A stretch of 64,000 nt of DNA from Prorocentrum cordatum (lineage: Eukaryota; Sar; Dinophyceae; Prorocentrales; Prorocentraceae). Position 1 is the stretch's first letter; each line of letters opens with the position of its first letter. The DNA lies in NCBI GenBank assembly GCA_963575745.1, contig CAUYUJ010018305.1:275001-339000 (forward strand), given 5' to 3'. Made by a program: the position numbers and the translations under genes. Shown here in pieces: positions 20,738 through 30,819 of the stretch. The notes under the pieces are model-generated. The model was not told the origin of the DNA. It was given only the letters and a program-made list of their open reading frames with translations, and made no database searches.

Positions 20738-23290
20738 GACGACCGCCGCTGCCCGTGCCCACCCGCCCTGGATGTCGATTCCAGGAGTGTGGGAAAGCGC
20801 ACTTTGCGCGGGCAGGCCCGACCTCCTGGTTGCAAACGCAGCCAGCCCGCCCTGGATGTCGATTCTGGGAGCGGGGGGAAGCGCATTTTGCGCGGGCAGG
20901 CCCAACCTCCTGCCGGCGAACGCAGCCCGCCTCCCCTGGATGTCGATTCCGGGGGAGCGGGGAAGCTTGTTCCCGGCGCGCAGTTTCACCCTACTTGCCT
21001 ACAGAGCGGTGTAAAAGCATCTGCCTCTTCAATTGCTGTAAAGGATTCCTCGGCGCACGATCTCTTCGCACCTCTTCCTTCTCCTCCTCTTCCCCTTCAC
21101 TTTTGTGCAAAAGAAAGCGGTGCGGCGCAAGTGGCCCCGCTACCAATGCCCGCGTGGCAAGCTATAGCGGGCGAAGAGCTAGAGGAGCTAGTCCACGAAA
21201 ACGAGCTGTGGGCATTCTTTGAAGACGCGCTGACTCACCTGGACACGCCGTTAGGGCGGCATGCCTCGCTCGACCCTCCTTCGGGCACCCAGCCCGCCAG
21301 CGACTTGCTACCAATGCCGGCAGCAGCGGCGCGCGAGCACGCGCGGTCGTTGTCTGAGGCAGCGGGGCACGACGGTGCTCGCGCATCCCACTGCCAGGCG
21401 GCAGTGTGGTGCATGACGGTAGCCCTCAACTTCTTCGCACAAGCAGCATGGGCGGGAGACGCGAAAGGCTCCCCTACGCCAGGGCCGCGACCAGGCCTCA
21501 CAACCACGCAACAGCACGCCGCGGGCCATCTTTGGGAAGCGGCAGCCGAGCTCCTGGCGGAAGGCGGCCCCGCGCCGTCCGCTCGCCAGATCAGGGCGGA
21601 CCTAGCCACTCGCCAAACGGATTACGTGGGTGAGCCCGTTTCCGTGCGCAGGCAACTGGTCGCAAGCAAGGTGCTGCCGGCTTGGCCGCGCGCGGGCGAA
21701 GCGGCAGCAGTGCCCGTCACTAGGTTCTTGGACGGGGAGCTTCTTGACGATGTCCTTAACCCAAGCTCCTGCCTCCTCCCCCCAGACGAATGGCCCCTCG
21801 ACCCGCCGTGTTCGAGAGTGCACGCCTCGGACCGAGAATGGTGCAAAATCGTGAAAGAGGGCGCTGCCAGAGGCATTTTCGCCGAGGTCCCAGAAGACAA
21901 GATTTTCCGCGACCCTTCAGGCCGGCTGGTCGTCAACGGGGCAATGGGCATCGACGAGCCCCCCCAATCTTCCGAAGAAGGGGAAACGCTGTTGCGCTTC
22001 ATCTCCATCTTCACACCGATCAACGCATATTTACGCAAGCTCCGTGGAGATGACCACACTCTCCCGGTAGCGGCGCTACTCAGCGCTTGCATTTTGGAAG
22101 ATGGGGAGGAGTTCTGGGACGACGCTGAAGACCAAAAGGGCTGCTTCAACATCTTCCGGCTCCCGGAAGAGTGGCTGGGGTATTGCGCGTACTCCAAGCA
22201 GGTCCCAGCGTCAGCGTTCGGTGGGGATCCCAACAGGCTAGCTTGGGTTGCTATGCGTTGCGTTGCGATGGGTTCAAAAATCGCTGTATCGATCATGCAG
22301 CGGGTCATGCGGGTCCTGGTGTTCGAAGAATCTACCGTTGACGCGGCCACGGAGCTCAGGCGAGACGCGCCGGTGCCCGAGGATAGCGTGAGCGTCGTTT
22401 GTCTCGACGGTTTCGACTTCGTGCGGAAAGCCCAAACGCGGCTCCAGCACCTCCAGGCGCCAGAATCGGAAGAACACATCGCCTTCGTTGGCACGTGTGC
22501 CCGATATGGCATCCCCCTCAACCCTGCGAAGTCTTTGGTGGCGAAGCTCAATGCGGGCATCCTCGGCGGTCTTCTGCGGGGGGACAAGGGCTGGCTGGCG
22601 GTAGCGCCGGACAAGGCCCGAGCACTAGCATTCAAAGGCGCGGTCCTGGCCACGGAAAGCTCCTGGAGCGCTGGCGCGCTCCAGCATTGGGCCGGGCAGG
22701 CTTGTTTTGCTGCCGGCTTCCGCAGGCCTCTCTTCGCGGTGCTCGAACAAGTCTTCCCGACCATTCAGTTGGCAGCAAGTGGGCCTATTCAGGCCAGCGC
22801 AGCAACCATGGACGAAATCATTGCCTTCACATTATTGCTGCCTCTAGCATACACAAACTTGCGGGCGCAAGTGAAAAGAGCAATCTCGTGCACGGATGCG
22901 TCGGAACACGGAGGAGGGGCGGCCGAAGCTACCACCTTCGTCCGCACTCAGGACCCGCAGCGCGCCGCGCGCTTCGAAGCGCACTTTGCGAGGCTGGCGG
23001 AAGACTCCTCCAGGGCGACCGGAAAGTCCGCGGGCTGCGTCGTGTGCGGCACCTCCCTGCCAGAAAACGCCTGGGCCGGCGATTTTGCGCGCTGTCCGGC
23101 AGCGTGCGGCGCGGTCATGTGTTCGGTGGACTGCGTGCTCACGCACCGCCGGGTAAGTTGCGACTTAGCGGGGGAGAGGCTATTCAGCTTCTTCGAGGGC
23201 CACTCCGGCCCCGATGCCCTGCTTACGTGGGCCGTAGCCTGCTCAGGCGTGGAGATTTGTCTCCCCCTCGACACCACCAGACCCCACCAG
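20738..23290 (+). CDS. Reverse transcriptase and zinc-finger region of the DIRS-like element
   Basis: The frame is open from 20,174 to 23,560, but similarity supports roughly 20,738-23,290. After a Pro/Ala-rich linker, a pre-RT region (21,170-21,990) precedes palm motifs. EDQKGCFNIFRLP at 22,127-22,165 carries the expected first catalytic Asp (22,130). RCVAMGSKIAVSIMQRVMR follows, then VVCLDGFDFV at 22,394-22,423, where YxDD is expected: the first Asp is kept and the second is Gly. IPLNPAKSLV and ILGGLL follow. 23,036-23,160 has Cys/His spacing typical of a zinc finger (CVVC ... CPAAC ... CSVDC ... H). The frame then shifts near 23,290 into the next segment. Function is RNA-templated DNA synthesis if active; the altered box makes that doubtful. 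Confidence 0.7.
20762..20990 (+). repeat. 87-bp in-frame tandem triplication, zinc-knuckle-like in frame 1
   Basis: Three copies start CCTGGATGTCGATTC at about 20,768, 20,855 and 20,936; the last is partial. In frame 1 each reads like QECGKAHFARAG or WERGEAHFARAG, reminiscent of retroelement CCHC knuckles (CG-x2-HFAR), but outer cysteines are missing. In frame 2 they are read as LDVDS...GKR repeats at the start of the RT frame. Confidence 0.75.
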
Positions 23291-24351
23291 GGTCCCCATA
23301 CTCGGAGGTGCTCCGAGAATCGGGGCGCAAACACATCCACTTGGAAGCGGATGACGAGGCCACAGCTTGGGAGCATTGGGATGCATCCCCGGAGTGGCAG
23401 GCGCACTCGCGCCCCCCTTCGGCGCCCGGGGGAAAGCCCGCCAAAATCGGCAGCCTTGCATTCGCAAGGTTGCAGTGGAGGCTCGCCAACTGGGGGTTTG
23501 CAGTCGTGCAAGCCCCCGCGCATGACCCTCTGTGGTACACCCCGGAAGCTCTCGCGGTGAGCCGCCGCGCAGGGGTGCACGAAACAGCCGTCGTCCTTGA
23601 CTACGGGGGCGCCGGCGGCCAGCAGGAAGTTTGGTTCCTGCACAACTGCCGGGCACTGTGCACGGTGCTTCCAGGCGCGCCAGGCCAGGCTACTTCAAGA
23701 GAGGCTTTCCGAACGGCATACGCCGGAGCCGTCACCCAGGCCTTGAAAGACCTAGGGGCCGGCACGCTGCCGCTGCAGCCCACCAGTAGACCAGAATGGA
23801 TCCGCGACCAATTGGCGCAGGAGCGCCGCAAGGCCTACAGCGAAGGCGCGGACAATCTAGCCCGAGAGGTGGGGGCGATCTTGCGACAGATGGTCCCAGG
23901 ACAAGAGGAGAAACATTTGCGTTCCCTCCTTTCGTGGGCAGACCCGAAGGGCAGCCACGTCTGGCTCGCCACAGGGGAAGTCGCCAACGTGCTTCAAACG
24001 GTCCCGTACCCAGCTTTCTCGTGGAAGTGGCAGACCACTATGTCGTACCCATGGAAAGCACACCAGCATATTAACGTGTTAGAACTTATATCGTATCTTA
24101 ATTATGTCCGAAACAAGTCTTGTTCTCATTGTTTTCATTCGCTACGATTCATCAATGTCTTTGACAGTCAGGTCGCAACGGCCGTCGTCGCCAAGGGCCG
24201 GAGTTCCAGTCAACGACTCAACCGGCCGCGTCGCAGGCTTATGGCTTTTGAACTAGCGATGGATGTCTACTCCATAGGTGTCTGGACCATCTCCTCCTGG
24301 CAGTTCGCGGATGCCGCGAGCCGCCTGCATGGCCCAAATGGTGAAACGTAG
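23285..24351 (+). CDS. Methylase-like linker and RNase H of the DIRS-like element
   Basis: This frame (+2 relative to the RT) becomes meaningful near 23,290: EADDEATAWEHWDASPEW, GVHETAVVLDYGGAGGQQEV and LALLGRAWVT-like material whose equivalent in related elements is a degenerate DNA-methylase region. From about 24,010 it reads AHQHINVLELISYLNYVR, FINVFDSQVATAVVAKGRSS and WTISSWQFADAASRLHG, a recognisable RNase H-like fold with the acidic residues (E in VLEL, D in VFDSQ, D in FADAAS) in place. RNase H would degrade the RNA strand during reverse transcription. The segment 24,060-24,160 is notably more AT-rich than its surroundings. It overlaps the recombinase frame, whose first ATG is 24,311. 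Confidence 0.65.
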
Positions 24352-25284
24352 CGTAAAGAAGAGGCGGGGCAGGTCGCCCCGCAGGCACCTCAAAGAGATA
24401 GGCATCACAGAGAGAACAAGACAACGTTACCAGGAAGCGGTTTCTTCCATTTTTCGGTATCTACGGACACATGCGATACCCATCCCGGCGTCTCTCACAG
24501 AGCTGGACGACAGCCTCGCTGAGTACGTCAATCACTTATGGATGGGAGGTGATTCTCACGGATATGCTGCGAACACCATTTGTGGAATCGCTAGGTTGTA
24601 TCCTAAGGCACGGAAGGCAATCCCTACAGCCCGGCAGTATTTGCACAATTGGGACACGGTGTTGGAAAGAAAGCGTGCTTTCCCCCTCGACCGGGGGCTC
24701 CTTCGAGCGATGGTCGGGTCGGGGCCGCTATGGCGTACCACAGAGTCGATCTGGCGGCGCTTCTCCTCGCGGGTTTTCTGGGCCTCCTGAGAACCAGCGA
24801 GGTGGTGGGGCTGGCGCCACATCATTTGCATTTCAGCCCAGACGGGCGCAAAGTACTCATCATGCTGCACGACACCAACACAACGAAAAGAAAGAAAGGC
24901 GTCGAACACGTCCTCATCGAAGACAGCATCGCCGTAGCGGCGTTGCGCGCGGCGGCGGCTACTCGCCAGCCAGCCCAACCACTGTATACAAAGGCAGCCC
25001 GCCATTTCACAAGCGAATACAAATGGTTGTGCGGGTTGTTCGAGGTTGAGGGCGATGCTGTCACCCCGTGCGGCTTACGGCGTGGAGGCGCGACGTGGCT
25101 ATGGCTACTGTCCGGGTCCCTGGACAGGGTCATGGTGGTGGGCCGCTGGCAGCACGCCAACACAGCCCGCATTTACATCGAAACTGCGGCAGCAGAGCTT
25201 GGTAGCTGGAAGCACAGCGACCGCGCCGAATCGCTCATCCACCAGGCCGGAGCAGCAAGAAGAAGAGCATTGCTGGGCGCTTGA
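24311..25284 (+). CDS. Tyrosine recombinase of the DIRS-like element, one frameshift
   Basis: The N-terminal core-binding domain (24,311-about 24,730) includes RQRYQEAVSSIFRYLRTHAI and ARKAIPTARQYLHNW. A -1 or +2 shift near 24,725 leads to the catalytic domain: LLAGFLGLLRTSEVVGL with the first catalytic Arg at 24,790; VTPCGLRRGGATW (about 25,060-25,095), where the HxxR His is Cys but the second Arg remains; GRWQHANTARIYIE with the nucleophile Tyr at 25,174-25,176. It ends TGA at 25,284. It would catalyse strand exchange for insertion of a circular DNA intermediate. Apart from the frameshift and the His-to-Cys change it looks well preserved. Confidence 0.75.
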
Positions 25285-25340
25285 CCAGGGGGAGTGGCTT
25301 GAGGGGGGCTTGGCGCACTGGAAGTGTCGGTGGGGCAGGT

Positions 25341-25486
25341 GGTTCGGGGGCGGGCGTGCACCCATGTGATTGGGTGCGGCACGTCTTAAGCCATTCGGCT
25401 TCGCCCTCGGTCGCAGCAGCGGCCTCAGCACCCCCCTTCCGCAGGCGTGTGATCGCCAGAACCCCCCTGTATCGCCACCTTAGCCG
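25341..25486 (+). repeat. Inner direct repeat X2
   Basis: Second copy of the 146-bp repeat at 18,648-18,793; it ends CCTTAGCCG and abuts B1. Confidence 0.9.
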
Positions 25487-25538
25487 CGACGGTGGCGACA
25501 AGCACTCCCAGGGTCGAGCGAGCGAGGAAAATGTGTGA
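25485..25538 (+). repeat. Split direct repeat B1
   Basis: CGACGGTGGCGACAAGCACT to GAGGAAAATGTGTGA; identical block recurs at 25,971-26,025. Confidence 0.85.
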
Positions 25539-25972
25539 AACACACAGGGCGATGCGGAGTGGTCGTCCCGATTGTTCACACGTTGACTCGAGAGCGCACT
25601 GGGATGCCGCACTGTAGCATCAGAAGGGGCAGGAAATGAGGGGGAGCGCATTGGAAGCATGAGTAGGTTAGCTCCCAGTCAAGGGGGGGAAATTCGTTAC
25701 TTTTCTCCCTCTGCTTCCTCCCCCTCCCCCTCTTCCTGCACTTTGCTCACGCCCTTCTCTCGCGCCATAGCCGTTTTGGGGCACCCGCCACCGCCCCATC
25801 TGACCTCCAGCATATAGGTCACGCCAGTGAATGCACGAATAGATTTGTGTAGGGTCTAGCAATATCTCTCAATACCCCTCAGGCGCTAGCACTGTTTGGG
25901 GCATTTCATGGTGGCGCATAGATTCGCTTGCCGGCGCGGGCCGTTTGCTCGCGCAACGAAGCGCGAATGCCG
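25537..25972 (+). repeat. Terminal repeat A2, interrupted
   Basis: Same sequence as A1 (18,309-18,624) but split by a 111-bp insertion at 25,784-25,894. Confidence 0.9.
25784..25894. mobile_element. 111-bp insertion in A2 with 9-bp target duplication
   Basis: TTTGGGGCA occurs on both sides (25,775-25,783 and 25,895-25,903) but once in A1. The insert starts CCCGCCACCGCCCC and ends GCGCTAGCACTG; I see no clear terminal inverted repeat. Confidence 0.7.
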
Positions 25973-26025
25973 CGACGGTGGCGACAAGCACTCCCAGGGT
26001 CGAGCGAGCGAGGAAAATGTGTGAA
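25971..26025 (+). repeat. Split direct repeat B2 (right end)
   Basis: Copy of B1; sequence diverges after ATGTGTGA, marking the probable right end of the element. Confidence 0.85.
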
Positions 26026-26092
26026 TTATTAGGATGTTCCCAGCGAGAGCGCGATTCTTTCATGCATTCTGAGGAAATATCAGGCGGGAGCC

Positions 26093-27050
26093 GTTGTTGT
26101 TGTTGTTGAACATTATTAATTCTAAAGAATAATTATTGTTGGGGCCCCTGGTGCACGGCCCCCCTGCGCCGCCTAGGCCGCAGCTACATTTTCATCATTT
26201 TCGTGAGGAAGCCTCAGGTAATACGATGTCATCAAGATCCGGTTGTTTTGTTGTAATCCGTTTTCCCTTGCAAAAAACACTATAAAATGACATTTCTTGT
26301 TCTAATATAATCAAATTTCAAGAATCCCTTGCAAAAAATAAGGTAAAGTGGACATTCGCGCGCGCAAGACGAAATCCTTCCAAAAGCTTAGTGTTCGGAG
26401 CGATTTTAACATAAAAACATCAAAAAACCAATGGTTTTTCAACAAAAAATTGTCAAAATCTCATCCCGCGCGCTCTTGCGGATTCGTAGGAAACCCAACA
26501 CTTTTTAAACATTTCTGTCAAACGGGCTTTTGCGAGCAACTTTTTCGAACTTCTGCGACAACGGTTGCGCACCTGCCAGGGCCATCATCCCTGTCAAATA
26601 ATACCATGCGGGACACATTCGTTTTTTCTTCGCGCGCGCACGCCGAAATCTCCAAAAACCATTGGGCTTCTTAAGAATTTTAGCACCGCGCATCATAAAA
26701 TCACACGAATCGCACCGTAGGTCCTCGAAAAACACCTGCACGACTTTTCAAAATTTCTACCCGCTTAACAACTTCTGTGGGTGTACGAACGTAGGCTTAA
26801 CAACTTCTGTGGGTGTGTACTCCACGCCAGTGTAGTAGCCACGGTCGTCCGCAGGCCACGAAGTGAAGTGTCCGAACGTCATAGGGCGGGAAGCTGGGTG
26901 TGGGTGGTGGCGAAGAGTCGTGTGGATATTTGGTAGAGCTTGCACTGCCCCCCCACAAAGTGGGGGTATTGGCTGGCGTCGCATGAAAACCCTGGCACTG
27001 GTGAGAACACTGAGCGTTCGGGTAAAGTGATTGTTGTTGTTGTTGTTGTT
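26093..27050 (+). repeat. Dispersed repeat R1, copy 1, bounded by (GTT)n
   Basis: Begins with (GTT)n, then AACATTATTAATTCTAAAGA and an imperfect palindrome, and ends GGGTAAAGTGATTGTTG with a second (GTT)n. Shared with 29,776-30,533 and 48,661-49,817. The first 650 bp are AT-rich with evenly spaced CGCGCGC words; the last 220 bp (26,826-27,040) form a second conserved segment. A 108-codon frame at 26,348 lacks ATG and is not considered a gene. Confidence 0.9.
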
Positions 27051-27051
27051 G

Positions 27052-27185
27052 TAAACATGGGGCCGAAAACATAATTCTGATACTCAGGACCTTCCCTAAT
27101 AAAAAAACAGGGTGCCAGCCCCTGGAAGGACACTTCATTGGGAAAAAGCACCATGTGCCCCGGAGGGGGGATCAACAATACTTAG
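27052..27185 (-). repeat. R2 head module, minus copy
   Basis: Reverse complement of the module at 34,131, 43,573 and 45,092: it contains the complements of TTGTTGATC, GAAGTGYCCTTCC and GGCTSGCACCCTGTTTTTT. Confidence 0.75.
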
Positions 27186-27289
27186 TCTTCAGTAGTGAGA
27201 GTTCAACAACAACAACAGCCCCCACCTCAAAACTTCAGTTCAGCCAGGCGCCCACGGACAGTGAATGACCGTTCGGCCCCCTTCATTCT

Positions 27290-27675
27290 GATATACGTAT
27301 ACGTAGCACCCCGCAGCTGCGGATTAGAGTGAGGGGGCGGTGGGGACGTCGGCAGTTCATGAGGCTCTGAGGAAGCCCGCCGCAGGCGCCTCATGTTTAT
27401 ACATTCTACAACGAGCCCGCCGCAGGCGCTGATTTTTTCGTTAAAACATGTGGGTGGGCCGCGGGGTGGTCACGTGTGAGACGCGGGTGGGCCGCGGATG
27501 GGTCGCAGGGCGGGTCGCGGGTGGGTCGCGGGTGGGTCGCAAGTGGGTGGCGGGTGGGTGCAGGCGGGTCGCGGGTGGGTCGTGGGCCGGGCCGCGGGCG
27601 GGTCCTTGGCCGGGTCGCGGGGGGGACGGCGACGACAAACAACAACAAACAGCAAACACGAAACAACAAACAACA
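27290..27675 (+). repeat. Left arm of large inverted repeat with GGGTGGGTCGC minisatellite
   Basis: 27,295-27,445 (GAGGAAGCCCGCCGCAGGCG) is the reverse complement of 28,900-29,060. 27,445-27,630 is a degenerate GGTCGCGGGTGG minisatellite, followed by ACAAACAACAAC-type sequence. Confidence 0.85.
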
Positions 27676-27679
27676 TTAA

Positions 27680-28445
27680 TATCCAATCCCCACCGCAAAA
27701 CCTCACTTCAGCCACGCGCCCAGGGACAGTGAAAGACCCGTCGGCCCCTTCATTCTGATACATATATATATATACATATACATACATGTCTAGAGAGTTA
27801 TTATTGTTGATCATCGGAAACGGTTCTGGGCGCTCTCGCTGCGACGCCGGTTAGATTTTTTCTGAAAACGAGGCTCCCGTCGAAAGTGGGCTCTTAGAGC
27901 CCCAGCTGCGACGACAACGGCTCCCGCTCGATACTTCCTCACTATTTATCCCGAGACACCCTGGCCAGAGAGGCCCCCGAACTCAGGAACGGCGCTCTCG
28001 CTCGAGACCCAGTCGCAATTCAGTCAAGTTGGCGGGGGCCCAGCTACGACAAGCGCTCCTGCTTGATAGTTCCTCACGATTTACTCAAAGCCCCTGGCCA
28101 CGAAGGCCCCCGAACTCAAGAACGGCGCTCTCGCTCGAGACTTTCTCACGATTCACTCAAATTGGTGGAGGCCCAAATGCGACGACAAGGGCTCCCGTTC
28201 GATACTTCCTCAAGATGTATTCGCAGAGGCCCTTGCCAGAGAGGCCCCCGATCTCAAAAATAGCGCTCTCACTCGAACTTTTTCGTAATTCAAGCACGTT
28301 GGTGGAGGCCCAGACACGGCGACAAAGGTTCCTGTTCGATATTTCTCAACACGTATTCCGAGAGCCCTTGGCCTGGCCAGAGAGGCCCCTTAATTCAGGA
28401 ACGGCGATCTTGCTCGAGAGTTTCTCGCACTGCAGTCAGTGGCCG
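27680..28445 (+). repeat. Spacer and array of about 43-130 bp family A units
   Basis: 27,680-27,770 repeats 27,225-27,300 (GCCACGCGCCCAGGGACAGT-like). 27,800-28,445 is an array with GCGCTCTCGCTCGAGAC, TTCCTCACGATTTACTC and GAGAGGCCCCCGAACTCA words. No gene seen. Confidence 0.7.
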
Positions 28446-28449
28446 ACAA

Positions 28450-28660
28450 GGAAAATATTCCCCCGAAAGGGGGTGCGATCGAAGACGAGGTGGGCGGGTA
28501 TCGAGGGTTGGAGTATACAGAATGCAAAACACGCGTGCCAGTAAGAGCGAGCAGTCTTAACATTATTGTTGTTGGTGTTGTTGTTACCGTTGTTGTTGTT
28601 GTTGTTGTTGTTGTTGATGCTGTTGTTTTTGTTTTTTGTTTTTTGCTTGTTGTCGTCGTC
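28450..28660 (+). repeat. Family A hairpin module H, copy 1, plus (GTT)n
   Basis: CCCCCGAAAGGGGG (28,460-28,473) can form a 5-bp stem with a GAAA loop, followed by TGCGATCGAAGACGAGG, GGGCGGGTATCGAGGGTT and GAGCGAGCAGTCTTAA, then (GTT)n from 28,566. Matching copies are at 36.17, 44.72 and 45.78 kb. Confidence 0.8.
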
Positions 28661-29060
28661 CCCCACGCGACCCGGCCCGGTACCCGCCCGCGGCCCGGCC
28701 CGCGACCCCCCCGCGACCCTGCCCGCGAGCCACCCGCGACCCACCCGCCACCCACCCGCGACCCACCCCGCGACCCACCCCATGACCCACCCGCGACCCA
28801 CCCGCCATCCACCCGCGACCCACCCGCGACCTACCCGTGACCTTTGCGACCCATCCGCGACCCACCCGCGACCCACTCGCGACCCACCCCGCGACCCACC
28901 CACATTGCTTTAGCGAAAAAAATCGGCGCCTGCGGCGGGCTCGTTGTATGCTTTGAAAAGATCAAGCGCTTGCGGCGGGCTTCCTCAGAGCCTCGCAAAC
29001 TGCCGACGTCCCCGCCTCACTCTTGTCCGCAATTGCGGGTTGTTACGTTCGTATACATAT
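28655..29060 (-). repeat. Right arm of large inverted repeat with CGCGACCCACC minisatellite
   Basis: Complement of 27,290-27,675: a CGACCCACCCGCGACC minisatellite (28,660-28,910) then CGCCTGCGGCGGGCTCGTTG and TCCGCAATTGCGG sequence. Confidence 0.85.
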
Positions 29061-29700
29061 GTAGCTGTATCTGTATCTGTATCTGTATTTATAGTTATAA
29101 GGTCACGCACACATGCATGTACATGTTTATCTGCATGTATAAGTTTAGGTAGTATATACAAATAGTTTTTTAGGTACATGTGTATATGTTTATGTATGTG
29201 TATGTGTTGGTATGTTTATGTAATACATGTGTACATGTACATGTTAGTATGCATCTGAATATGTATATGCATATTCGTATGCATATGTGTATGAATATGC
29301 ATACTTATAGGTATCTGACTATTCTTATATATATATGTATGTATGTCTGTATGTCTGTATGTTTGTATGTCAGTCTGTATGTATGTATGCATGTATGTAC
29401 GTATGTATATGTATGTATATACATGTGTGGCCAGGAAGACTCTGATTTTGGTCCACGTCGGCTAACACTCTGCTTTATGTGCAATCAGCTTTTCTAAGCT
29501 TCGCGTTCTGTTTCTCCGCATCTTTCTGCATTTCGCACTTGCCGCATTTTTTGTACACATCACACATTTTGCATATGCGTATTTGTCATATTTTCGCATT
29601 TGTCTCGCTTTTCTAATTTTAGCGCCTTTTTTCCCTTTGGTGAAAACTATTGGTTTCTGTCTAACGTTTCGCGCCTTTCGCGCTTTTCGATCTATGTCTA
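29061..29700. repeat. AT-rich TATG/TGTA microsatellites and gene-free sequence
   Basis: TATCTG, TATGTATG and ATATGCAT-type repeats to 29,430, then T-rich sequence with no supportable frame. Confidence 0.7.
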
Positions 29701-29701
29701 C

Positions 29702-29734
29702 TTGTTGTTGTTGTCGTCGTCGTCGTCGTCGTCG

Positions 29735-29775
<41 letters not shown>

Positions 29776-30536
29776 GAACATTATTTATTCTAAAGAATAA
29801 TTATTGTTGGGCCCCCTGGTGCGCGCCCCCCCTGCGCCGCCTAGGCCGCAGCTACATTTTCATCATTTTCGTGAGGAAGCCTCAGAAAAGAGGGTGTGTA
29901 CAGGATCCGGTTGTTTTGTTGTAATCCGCTTTCCCTTGCAAAAAACAATAGAAAATGACATTTCTTGTTCTAATATAATCAAATTTCAAGAATCCCTTGC
30001 AAAAAATAAGGTAAAGTGGACATTCGCGCGCGCAAGACGAAATCCTTCCAAAAGCTTAGTGTTCGGAACGATTTTAACATAAAAACATCAAAAAACCAAT
30101 GGTTTTTCAACAAAAAAATGTCAAAATCTCATCCCGCGCGCTCTTGCGGATTCGTAGGAAACCCAACACTTTTTAAACATTTCTGTCAAACGGGCTTTTG
30201 CGAGCAACTTTTTCGAACTTCTGCAACAACGGTTGCGCACCTGCCAGGGCCATCATCCCTGTCAAATAATACCATGCGGGACACATTCGTTTTTTCTTCG
30301 CGCGCGCACGCCGTCGTCGTCGGCCGCGGGGCCCTGAATAGTAGCCACGGTCGTCCGCATGCCACGAAGTGAAGTGTCCGAACGTCATAGGGCGGGAAGC
30401 TGGGTGTGGGTGGTGGCGAAGAGTCGTTTGGAAATTTGGTAGAGCTTGAACCGGCCCCCCCACAAAGTGGGGGTATTGCCCGCCTCCTATGAAAACCCTG
30501 GCACTGGTGAGAACGGAGTGTCCCCACGTGCTAGTA

Positions 30537-30602
<66 letters not shown>

Positions 30603-30610
30603 ATTGTTGT
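29702..30610 (+). repeat. Dispersed repeat R1, copy 2, with flanking (GTC/GTT)n
   Basis: (GTC)n/(GTT)n at 29,702-29,775, R1 at 29,776-30,533, (GTT)n at 30,537-30,610. Relative to copy 1 it lacks about 500 bp between the CGCGCGCACGCCG word and the TAGTAGCCACGGTCGTCC segment. Confidence 0.9.
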
Positions 30611-30819
30611 CTGACTTTTCGCGCTTTTCGGATGTTTTGTTCAAAGCTGATTTTCGTGTTTTTGCATGGTTCTACTTTTTTCACTTTTCCATTTTTCCCA
30701 GGCTTACTCGAATCGTGTTGCTGCTTTCACGCATCTCGGGTTCCTCATATTTTCTACCTTGCCGCACTTCTCGCGTCTCGCTCCAGGTGAACGGGACGCT
30801 TGTTCAGGCGGCTCAGTCT

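Larger units (their letters stand above)
18309..26025 (+). mobile_element. DIRS-order-like retroelement with split direct repeats
   Basis: The block contains, in order, gag-like frames, reverse transcriptase, a zinc-finger/methylase-like region, RNase H and tyrosine recombinase, all on plus. Termini follow the split-direct-repeat pattern A1 - body - B1 - A2 - B2: A1 18,309-18,624, B1 25,485-25,538, A2 25,537-25,972, B2 25,971-26,025. An additional 146-bp pair (18,648-18,793 and 25,341-25,486) sits just inside. Such repeats with a tyrosine recombinase instead of a DDE integrase define DIRS/PAT/Ngaro-type elements, which integrate through a circular intermediate. Several frameshifts suggest this copy is inactive unless frameshifting is programmed. 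Confidence 0.75.

Noticed and set aside
26348-26674. 108-codon frame conserved in all three R1 copies (also 30,016 and 48,900)
   Set aside because: It starts with GTG just after an in-frame TAA, has no ATG, and four of the five coding differences I compared in the region near its start change an amino acid, so there is no sign of protein selection.
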